Positions 57,255 to 64,000 of a stretch of 64,000 nucleotides of DNA are shown piece after piece. The position numbers and the translations under genes are program-made. Each line of letters begins with the position of its first letter. The stretch's first letter is position 1. Under the pieces are notes generated by a model, which did not search any database, was not told the DNA's origin, and saw only the letters and a list, made by a program, of their open reading frames with translations. This DNA is from Sphingobacterium humi. GTDB lineage: Bacteria; Bacteroidota; Bacteroidia; Sphingobacteriales; Sphingobacteriaceae. The DNA is taken from assembly GCF_009768885.1 (NCBI RefSeq), contig NZ_WSQA01000001.1, forward strand, positions 558,001-622,000. The letters are read 5' to 3'.

Positions 57255-58727
57255 CTATAGCAATGGCGCCAACAAACGGCAAATAGAGTCCATGCCGCGC
57301 TTCCAGGGCTTCCTACTTTTCCAGTCTTTCAGGGTGATGATGCTGCATGCCGTTTTATCGATTTCAAACTGTTCTTCCATCTGTTTACAGAAGCTTTTGT
57401 TGGAAATAACAGCCGCCACTTCGTAATTGATATAAAAACTGCGGAAGTCCAGGTTCACCGTGCCTACATAGGCAATCTTGCCATCAATAACGGTGGTCTT
57501 GGCGTGTAGAAATCCTTTTTCATAGAAGTAAACATGTACGCCGCGCTCCAGAAGTGGTTTTAGGAAGGAGAAGGAGGCATGGTGCACAATCCAGGAATCG
57601 GAGGTTGCAGGAATCATGAGCTCCACCTTCACCCCTGCTGCTGCTGCCGTTTTCAGGGCAGTAGAAAGCTCTTCGGAGGGAATAAAATAAGGCGTACAGA
57701 GCTTAATGCTTTCATTGGCCTCGCCAATGCTAATGAGCAGGGCTTCCATATTGAAGGGGCCAATGGATCCGGGGTCGCTGGAAGCGAGGGCCACGGCACT
57801 CAGTTGTTCGGCCACAACAGGCATATCGCGCAGGTAGCCTTCTTCTAAATTAAAAGGTTCGCCATCGGTTTGGTTCCAGGAATTCCAGAAGCTAATCTGA
57901 AACATGGTTCCCGCATTGCCGACAATCTTTACGGAAGTATCTCGCCAGTAAAGGCCAAATCGATTTGGGTTGATATAGCGGTCGGAAATATTGATTCCCC
58001 CAACATAGGCGATATAGCCATCGATAACGGCTATTTTGCGGTGGTTCCGGTAATTGCTATTGGCTAGGGACGTAAATGTTACGGGCAGGAAGGCCTGAAA
58101 CTCAATTTTCGTTTCCTTGCGCCGGCGGCGCATATGGCGCACCAGGCCGGGTGAACCAAAGCTATCGACAATCAATCGCACCTTTACTCCGGCATTGGCT
58201 TTGGCCTCCAAAATATCCAATACCTTGGTTCCGATTTCATCTACATCGAAAATATAGTATTCCATATGGATGGAATGGGTAGCCGCTGTTAAGGATTCGA
58301 GGAAATGCTGAAATTTCTCCTCGCCGTTCACCAAGAGGGTAACGTCGTTGTTTAGGGTTGGTGAGGATAATCGTTCGTTCTTTAAATAGGAAAACACCCG
58401 CGAGAAATCGCCAATCTTGCTCTGTATATTTTGGATAGACCAACGCATCAGGGGCTCCAGCCGCTGAAACTCCTTCTTCAGGCGTAGAGATTGTTCCTTA
58501 TTGATGCGCTTGAGCTTCTTCACCTTGGAGAACTTCTGCCCGAAGAGGTAGTACAAAATAATACCAACAACAGGTAGAAAGACAATAACCATAACCCAAG
58601 ACATGGTTTTGGTGGGATTGCGATTTTCAATTAAGATGGTGATGATAACAGCGATGTAGATGATACTGGAAGGAATCCATCCCCATTGTTCGAGAAATTG
58701 TATAACGGGTTGCAGGTATTCGTTCAT
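57255..58727 (-). CDS. cls: Cardiolipin synthase
   Basis: A 490-residue inner membrane enzyme that joins two phosphatidylglycerol molecules. Two N-terminal membrane segments are followed by two phospholipase D motifs: HRKIAVIDGYIAYVGGINISD and HAKTTVIDGKIAYVGTVNLD, both with complete HxKxxxxD. The length fits the ClsA type. Nothing is visible in the 160-bp gap downstream of the cbb3 cluster. Confidence 0.95.
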   Translation of the reverse strand: MNEYLQPVIQFLEQWGWIPSSIIYIAVIITILIENRNPTKTMSWVMVIVFLPVVGIILYYLFGQKFSKVKKLKRINKEQSLRLKKEFQRLEPLMRWSIQNIQSKIGDFSRVFSYLKNERLSSPTLNNDVTLLVNGEEKFQHFLESLTAATHSIHMEYYIFDVDEIGTKVLDILEAKANAGVKVRLIVDSFGSPGLVRHMRRRRKETKIEFQAFLPVTFTSLANSNYRNHRKIAVIDGYIAYVGGINISDRYINPNRFGLYWRDTSVKIVGNAGTMFQISFWNSWNQTDGEPFNLEEGYLRDMPVVAEQLSAVALASSDPGSIGPFNMEALLISIGEANESIKLCTPYFIPSEELSTALKTAAAAGVKVELMIPATSDSWIVHHASFSFLKPLLERGVHVYFYEKGFLHAKTTVIDGKIAYVGTVNLDFRSFYINYEVAAVISNKSFCKQMEEQFEIDKTACSIITLKDWKSRKPWKRGMDSICRLLAPLL

Positions 58728-58890
58728 AGTGTATGGTGCATCATCTAAAAAGTCTCCAATGCTTAATAACCCAAGAATGGATTAAATGTTTGGAAAGGAT
58801 AAGGACAAGATAGAAAACAAAGTTGAATAGCCCAAATATTCGCTAGGGAATAGCTTTCACTAAGCCTTATGAGGGAGGGTTTTGCAGGAC

Positions 58891-59583
58891 CTAGGCGCAG
58901 TTCATGGCGCCATCTATTTGCAATAGCGGACTTAAGTAAGGGATGTCTAAATTGGCACCGCGCAGAATAAACCATACGCCCATCAAAATAAATAACACGG
59001 GCAGCACGGTTGAAAATCCTTTTTTGAAGAGGCGACGTGGGAAGTTTGCTGCAAAGGAAAAGACCAACAGCAAAGGCAGAGTGCCTAAGCCGAATAGAAC
59101 CATAAACAGGAAGCTATTTTGCAAGGAACTGGCATTAACCGCCGAGGCTAAGGCCATATAGACCATACCACATGGAAGGACACCGTTTAAAATACCAGCA
59201 ATAAAACTACCGCCGGGGCGATAGAGCCATTTGCCCATAAACTTGGCAAAGGGTTGAATGGCTTTGGTTTGAAATGCCGCCAATTGGCTAGACTGCTTGC
59301 CAAACATGTAAAACAGGCCAATGACCAACAGGATAATGCCGGTAAAGAGGCTAAAGAACTGCTGCCAACCTTGAATGCTGGCGGCACTACCAATAAGCCC
59401 TAATACTAAACCCAACAGACCGTAGGTTAAGATTCGTCCCGATTGATAGAGCAGTTTATTCAGGGTGGTTTTCCAGCTGATGCTTTGTCCGCCCTGCACC
59501 GCAATTAATAAGGGGCCACACATTACCGCACAATGAATGCTGCCCAGCAGGCCCATAAAGAATGCTAAATAATGGTAAGTCAT
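58891..59583 (-). CDS. TauE/SafE-like membrane protein of the cbb3 cluster
   Basis: A 230-residue protein with about six membrane segments. HCAVMCGPLLIAV near the N-terminus and GSFIAGILNGVLPCGMVYMAL in the middle carry the conserved cysteines and prolines seen in the TauE/SafE-like (CcoS-adjacent, DsbD-like) proteins of cytochrome oxidase clusters. It follows fixH by 2 bp and probably helps copper delivery or oxidase assembly; sulfite export is unlikely in this context. Confidence 0.82.
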   Translation of the reverse strand: MTYHYLAFFMGLLGSIHCAVMCGPLLIAVQGGQSISWKTTLNKLLYQSGRILTYGLLGLVLGLIGSAASIQGWQQFFSLFTGIILLVIGLFYMFGKQSSQLAAFQTKAIQPFAKFMGKWLYRPGGSFIAGILNGVLPCGMVYMALASAVNASSLQNSFLFMVLFGLGTLPLLLVFSFAANFPRRLFKKGFSTVLPVLFILMGVWFILRGANLDIPYLSPLLQIDGAMNCA

Positions 59584-59585
59584 AT

Positions 59586-60011
59586 TTATTGCCGATATAC
59601 AGAATGATCGGAAAGATAGGAATTAGCACCGTTCTTCCAATCGATTTCTAAGTTCCAGTTTCCTTTTTTAAAGGTACTAATGGGTAAATTGAATTTCTCT
59701 GTCGCGGTACTGAAAGGAATAGAAATATCCAGGTTCCCCTCATCAGGACGTTTGAAGTTCAACTTGCCACTGTTGTTTTTCGTTGTAAATTGAATATACA
59801 AGGTGTCTTGATCTACGCGTACCTGCGGCTTGGCATGGTCGTGCAGCAAGCTTTCTTTCTTGTTATAGGTTTCATCGTAGTGCAAACTTTGCTCGTAATA
59901 ATCGTCCTCTTCCAAGGTATCCTTATTCTTGCTGACCATGTAAATCGTCGACCCGATTATAAACAGCATAAATGCGGCTAAGCCAAATACAATTCTATAT
60001 CCCCAGTTCAT
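59586..60011 (-). CDS. fixH: FixH-family protein of cbb3 assembly
   Basis: A 141-residue protein with one N-terminal membrane segment (IVFGLAAFMLFIIGSTIYMV), the motif DYYEQSLHYDETYNK and a C-terminal beta domain ending in W-EIDWKNG. This matches FixH/CcoH, needed for assembly of cbb3-type oxidase. It lies between ccoG (6 bp away) and the TauE/SafE-like gene. Confidence 0.85.
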   Translation of the reverse strand: MNWGYRIVFGLAAFMLFIIGSTIYMVSKNKDTLEEDDYYEQSLHYDETYNKKESLLHDHAKPQVRVDQDTLYIQFTTKNNSGKLNFKRPDEGNLDISIPFSTATEKFNLPISTFKKGNWNLEIDWKNGANSYLSDHSVYRQ

Positions 60012-60017
60012 CGTTCC

Positions 60018-61415
60018 TTATTTTGCAGGTGGCGCAATAAAGGTAGTTTTCATGGTTTCAATGACTTCTCCTCCGGCCACAACATTCAATTTTAAGTTTG
60101 TTTTATATTCTTTGATATGTGCTTTATCTGCAATTAAGAACAAGCTTAATTTGGCACTTCCCTCACGCGCTAAATGGCTGATTGGGTTTACCACTTGAAT
60201 CTTGATTGCCGGATCTTCACATTCCAACACGTAGTCAATATCTTTATTTGTTTTATTAATCAACTCTAAGGAATACAGGTTCGTGACGGTTCCATCATCC
60301 CGGAATTGGTAAGTACTACCCTTGGCCCGTAGCAAGCGTCCATCGACATCGGTACGGCTAAAGATCATCGCAACAAATATACTCATCAAAACGACAAGGA
60401 TACCACTATATACGATAGCGCGGGTATTTCTTTTTTTGCCTTTTTGTATGGTCTCCTTTCCTTCGGCTTCTGCTAGGGTATAAAATCCGATAAGACGTTT
60501 CGGCTTATTGATTTTATCCATCACAGCATCGCAGGCATCGATACATGCCGTACAAGATACGCATTCTAACTGCGTTCCTTTACGAATATCAATACCGGTA
60601 GGACAAACATGTACACATAGATTACAGTCGATACAATCGCCTAGGGGTTCGGTGCTGTTTTTACGCAGCTTCCCACGAGGTTCCCCACGAGCGGCATGAT
60701 AGGCAACTGTAACGGAGTTGTCGTCTAACAATACACCTTGTAAGCGTCCGTAAGGACAAATCCGGGTACAGACAATCTCACGTACATAGGCGAATACAAA
60801 GTAGAACACAAAGGTAAAAGCCCAGATGGAGATAAAACCGACGATGTGCTGATTGACAGGATCGGTCATAATCTTGAACAAGGCATCCACCCCGATAATG
60901 TAAGCCAGAAAGAGGTTGGAGATCATGAAGGAGACCAAAATAAACAAGGCATGCTTGAGCAGCTTTTTCCAGGCCTTGGCATCGGTATCTGGACCTTCGT
61001 TTAGTTTCTTTTGTTTGGTCCAATCGCCTTCGATCCAATATTCAATACGGCGGAAGATCAGCTCCATGAAGATGGTTTGCGGACAGGTCCATCCGCACCA
61101 CACCCGACCATAGACGGCCGTAAATAAGACAATACAGACCATTATGATCAGCATACCGAATAAGAAGATATGCAGATCTTGTGGATAGAAGATATTGCCA
61201 AAGATGGAGAATTTACGCTCCACGATGTTGAACATCAAGAAGGGGTTGCCATCAATTTTAATAAATGGCCCGGTAAAAAGAAATAGCAGTAAAGAGTAGC
61301 CTACAACCTGTCGATAATTAAATAGCTTCCCTGCTGGTTTCTTTGCATATATCCATTTTCTTTTCGATTTATCTGGTTGTTTCTGTTGCCCGCTCCCCTT
61401 AACTGCTATTTCCAT
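60018..61415 (-). CDS. ccoG: Cytochrome c oxidase accessory protein CcoG (FixG)
   Basis: This 465-residue membrane iron-sulfur protein acts in copper reduction for cbb3 oxidase assembly. About five membrane segments flank the motif VWCGWTCPQTIFMEL. Two ferredoxin-type 4Fe-4S motifs follow (CIDCNLCVHVCP and CVSCTACIDACD), then a periplasmic Ig-like C-terminal domain. It is in the cbb3 operon behind ccoP. Confidence 0.95.
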   Translation of the reverse strand: MEIAVKGSGQQKQPDKSKRKWIYAKKPAGKLFNYRQVVGYSLLLFLFTGPFIKIDGNPFLMFNIVERKFSIFGNIFYPQDLHIFLFGMLIIMVCIVLFTAVYGRVWCGWTCPQTIFMELIFRRIEYWIEGDWTKQKKLNEGPDTDAKAWKKLLKHALFILVSFMISNLFLAYIIGVDALFKIMTDPVNQHIVGFISIWAFTFVFYFVFAYVREIVCTRICPYGRLQGVLLDDNSVTVAYHAARGEPRGKLRKNSTEPLGDCIDCNLCVHVCPTGIDIRKGTQLECVSCTACIDACDAVMDKINKPKRLIGFYTLAEAEGKETIQKGKKRNTRAIVYSGILVVLMSIFVAMIFSRTDVDGRLLRAKGSTYQFRDDGTVTNLYSLELINKTNKDIDYVLECEDPAIKIQVVNPISHLAREGSAKLSLFLIADKAHIKEYKTNLKLNVVAGGEVIETMKTTFIAPPAK

Positions 61416-61437
61416 GATGTGATGTTTTTATAGATGT

Positions 61438-62349
61438 TTATTGTGCTGTTGCCGTGCTATCTGCAGGAGCTCCAGCTGCGCCGCCTTCCGATTCGTAAGC
61501 GGCTACTTCTATCCCTTCGGCAGCCTTCGGATTGGCTGGTTTTGTATCCCTTAGGGTAATGATGTAGTTACTTACTTCTGCAATTTGGGCAGGCGTTAAT
61601 GTTTGTTCCCAAGGCACCATCCCTTTTTCTGGCACCCCGTATTTTACAGTTTTAAAGATGTCTTTAATCTCACCACCGTGAATCCAATGTCTATCGGTTA
61701 AGTTCGGACCGATGGTTCCTTCGCCGGTTTGGCCGTGACAGGCCGAACAGTTGGCCGTAAAGATGGCTTTACCATTGGTGGCTAGGGTTCCGGTTTCATC
61801 GATTTCTACGGTAGTTTCATCGAATAAGTTGGCAGATTTGGACAGGAATTCTTGTTTTTCGATTTCCGCCTGTGCCATCTCTCTATCGTACTCTTGGTCT
61901 TGGTTTAATCCGATACCAAATACATGGTAGATTAATAAATAGACCACAGCGAATACCACACTGGAGTAGAATAAGGCGTTGAACCATACCGGGATCGGGT
62001 TATTTAACTCAGCGATACCATCGTATTCGTGGTCCTCGATCATCATATCCTTCTCCTGTTCGATAGGTTTCAAGCCCATGATGTAATTCCAGGCTCTTTT
62101 CCAGGAGCCCTGACGGTGTTGCTTCCGCTCGGCTGCTAGGCGCTGTTCTTCCTTCATCACCTCCGGCATGGTCACATTTAGCATGGTACGCAAAGCCTTG
62201 TTGATGGTAATGGCTGCGAACAACACAGCAACCAGTACTAGAAATACGATGATATAGAAAATATCGTTGTATAAATTTCCCGTCCCCAATGTTTGTTGTG
62301 TTACTGTAGCAGTTGCTTCAGCAGTATCTAATAATAGCATAGAGTTCAT
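61438..62349 (-). CDS. ccoP: cbb3-type cytochrome c oxidase subunit III (CcoP)
   Basis: A 303-residue subunit with two membrane segments and one cytochrome c domain: CSACH at about residue 203, with the axial methionine in GMVPW. Proteobacterial CcoP has two haems; only one CxxCH is present here, the short form seen in Bacteroidota. The C-terminus is an Ala/Gly/Glu-rich tail. It feeds electrons to the catalytic subunit encoded upstream. Confidence 0.93.
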   Translation of the reverse strand: MNSMLLLDTAEATATVTQQTLGTGNLYNDIFYIIVFLVLVAVLFAAITINKALRTMLNVTMPEVMKEEQRLAAERKQHRQGSWKRAWNYIMGLKPIEQEKDMMIEDHEYDGIAELNNPIPVWFNALFYSSVVFAVVYLLIYHVFGIGLNQDQEYDREMAQAEIEKQEFLSKSANLFDETTVEIDETGTLATNGKAIFTANCSACHGQTGEGTIGPNLTDRHWIHGGEIKDIFKTVKYGVPEKGMVPWEQTLTPAQIAEVSNYIITLRDTKPANPKAAEGIEVAAYESEGGAAGAPADSTATAQ

Positions 62350-62358
62350 AATATTTAT

Positions 62359-62544
62359 CTATTCGGGTAATTTATCTAATTCTTTTTTGGAGTCTTCCAA
62401 GGGTAAGCTTTTCATGTAATCCACGAAGTTCTTTTTCATCATGAACAGCATGATACCCACCAGGATAAAGAATCCGAGGAAGAAACATAGGGAGATAATC
62501 AAGTAGATTTCATCACCATGTAAGTTTGTTATTTGCTTAAACAT
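62359..62544 (-). CDS. ccoQ: CcoQ-like small cbb3 oxidase subunit
   Basis: A 61-residue protein with one membrane segment (LIISLCFFLGFFILVGIMLFM cut short here) and a charged C-terminus. Size and place between ccoNO and ccoP fit CcoQ, which stabilises the complex. Confidence 0.8.
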   Translation of the reverse strand: MFKQITNLHGDEIYLIISLCFFLGFFILVGIMLFMMKKNFVDYMKSLPLEDSKKELDKLPE

Positions 62545-62570
62545 AATCTTGTTGTTTTTTATGTTTGCGA

Positions 62571-64000
62571 TTAGTTGCTACCACCAGTTGTTCTTTCCGC
62601 TTCCGGAGCCGCTTTAATGTCCGTTCCCAAGCGTTGTAAGTAGGCAATCATGGCGATGATTTCCTTATTCGCTTCAACCTCTACTTGGTTGGCTTCCAAA
62701 TCTTTCACAATAGTTGCCGCCTGTGCTTTGGCATGGTCTACCGCATTGAAGATTTCATCATCTGTATAAGGAACACCTAGATTACGCATCACCTTCATTT
62801 TGCTTGACAAGTATTTGTAGTCAATCTTCTGAGAAATTAACCATGGATACTGTGGCATGATACTTCCTGGGGAAGTGATCGTTGGATCTAACATATGGTC
62901 GAAGTGCCATTTGTGTGGATATTTACCACCGATACGGTGCAAATCTGGTCCGGTACGTTTCGATCCCCATAAGAATGGACGGTCATAAACAAACTCTCCA
63001 GCTTTCGAGTATTCCCCATAGCGCGCCGTTTCAGAACGGAATGGACGGATCGTCTGGGAGTGACAGTTCACACAGCCCTCACGGATGTATAAATCACGCC
63101 CTTGTAATTCTAAAGCAGTGTATGGTTTTACCGAGCTAATTTTCGGCACGTTACTGCTCACCGTAAAGGTTGGGATCATCTCCACAATACCTCCAACGAG
63201 GATAGCGATTAAAGATAATACCAGGAACAATACCGGCTTACGCTCTAAGCGACGGTGTTGAGAACGCTCTAAAGTTTTGATAGGTTCTAATGCTGGGGCT
63301 TCTGCAGCCTCGTTTGGAACTAATTCCCCTTGCTTAATAGTTTTAATTAAGTTGTAGGTCATTAAGATTACACCCGATAGGTATAAGGCACCACCCGTAG
63401 CACGCATCATGTGCATTGGTAAAATCTCCAAGGTGGTTGCTAAGAAGTTAGGGTATTGCAATACGCCTTCTGGAGTAAACTCTTTCCACATTAAACCTTG
63501 TACTACCGCTGCCCAGTACATCGGGATTGCGTAGAATAAGATGCCTAAGGTGCCGATCCAGAAGTGGGTAGTGGCTAATTTTTTCGAGAATAATTCTGTT
63601 TTGTAAATTCTAGGGATTAACCAGTACAGAATGGCGAAGGCCATGAAGCCGTTCCATCCTAAGGCACCCACATGCACGTGTGCTGGAATCCAGTCGGTAA
63701 AGTGGGCAATGGCATTTACTTGTTTCAAAGATAGCATAGGGCCTTCAAATGTTGCCATACCATAACAGGTTAAAGCAACCACCATGAATTTCAAGGTAGG
63801 CTCGGTACGCACTTTATCCCAGGCACCACGTAGGGTCAATAGACCGTTGATCATACCTCCCCAAGATGGCGCGATCAGCATGATGGAGAATACCACCCCT
63901 AAAGACTGTACCCAACTCGGTAATGAGGTATATAATAAGTGGTGAGGTCCGGCCCAGATATAGATAAAGATCAAAGACCAGAAGTGTAGAATACTTAATT
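62571..64000 (-). CDS. ccoNO: Fused cbb3 oxidase subunits I and II (CcoN-CcoO), 5' end beyond window
   Basis: The frame runs open to the right edge, so the N-terminal part of CcoN is missing; visible residues begin LSILHFWSLIFIYIWAGPHH, a conserved CcoN segment. The following stretch holds CcoN helices with the histidines of the haem-copper centre (DWIPAHVHVGALGWNG). After about residue 235 comes a linker (RSQHRRLERK), one membrane anchor, and the mono-haem cytochrome c domain of CcoO (CVNCHSQTIRPFRSE, GPDLHRIGGKYPHKWH). The fusion is typical of Bacteroidota. It reduces O2 with high affinity. Confidence 0.95.
   Translation of the reverse strand, partial: LSILHFWSLIFIYIWAGPHHLLYTSLPSWVQSLGVVFSIMLIAPSWGGMINGLLTLRGAWDKVRTEPTLKFMVVALTCYGMATFEGPMLSLKQVNAIAHFTDWIPAHVHVGALGWNGFMAFAILYWLIPRIYKTELFSKKLATTHFWIGTLGILFYAIPMYWAAVVQGLMWKEFTPEGVLQYPNFLATTLEILPMHMMRATGGALYLSGVILMTYNLIKTIKQGELVPNEAAEAPALEPIKTLERSQHRRLERKPVLFLVLSLIAILVGGIVEMIPTFTVSSNVPKISSVKPYTALELQGRDLYIREGCVNCHSQTIRPFRSETARYGEYSKAGEFVYDRPFLWGSKRTGPDLHRIGGKYPHKWHFDHMLDPTITSPGSIMPQYPWLISQKIDYKYLSSKMKVMRNLGVPYTDDEIFNAVDHAKAQAATIVKDLEANQVEVEANKEIIAMIAYLQRLGTDIKAAPEAERTTGGSN

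Overview
The window reads as a chromosome segment of a Bacteroidota bacterium, most likely a Sphingobacterium-like member of the Sphingobacteriaceae (inference). Supporting signs are Bacteroidota-type promoters (TTTG, about 20 nt, TAnnTTTG), a fused CcoNO cytochrome oxidase with a one-haem CcoP, a DUF4954 protein, DUF1080 lipoproteins, a PiT-PhoU fusion, and few Shine-Dalgarno sequences.

Region 1 (1 to about 10,210) is an AT-rich accessory defence island ending next to tRNA-Pro(TGG). On the minus strand at the left edge is the N-terminal part of an RtcR-like regulator: a CARF-type sensor domain, cut by the window edge just where a sigma-54 AAA+ domain should start. Divergent from it, behind a well-spaced -24/-12 sigma-54 promoter, lies a five-gene operon: a 37-residue basic peptide, a Cas2-like ferredoxin-fold protein, a patatin-like phospholipase (CapV), a CD-NTase and an E2-like protein with a SEC-C zinc motif. 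The last three form a type II-short CBASS. The regulator, sigma-54 promoter, basic peptide and Cas2-like gene are the unusual additions. Convergent with the operon is a 1,476-residue protein joining a PD-(D/E)XK nuclease, an SF1 Upf1/Dna2-type helicase and a methyltransferase-like domain. Next is a large serine recombinase broken by one in-frame TGA.

Region 2 (10.3-22 kb) is ordinary chromosome with envelope and carbon genes: a lipoprotein, an Smr-domain protein, a royal-jelly/Yellow-type secreted protein, a trimethylamine monooxygenase (tmm) behind a structured leader, a 3-keto-sugar locus (two DUF1080 lipoproteins and a secreted Gfo/Idh/MocA oxidoreductase), an OmpA-family porin and two double-domain universal stress proteins.

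Region 3 (22-49 kb) is mostly housekeeping: alaS, a TlpA-like thioredoxin, a response regulator, glmS, DUF4954, an amino-acid permease, a DEAD-box RNA helicase, an HPP protein, rlmB, dnaX (with an A10 slippery run suited to making gamma), aquaporin, an NlpC/P60 lipoprotein, a DMT transporter, a phosphate transporter, mtaB, thyA-folA, an M61 peptidase and an orphan ParD-like antitoxin.

Region 4 (49-64 kb) begins with a small beta-barrel protein and a repeat-filled intergenic stretch of almost 1 kb. It continues with an acyl-CoA ligase, a YihY/BrkB protein and a second DMT transporter in one run, then a large MG2/TonB-plug-like surface protein, cardiolipin synthase, and a cbb3 oxidase cluster (ccoNO-ccoQ-ccoP-ccoG-fixH-TauE/SafE-like) that runs off the right edge.
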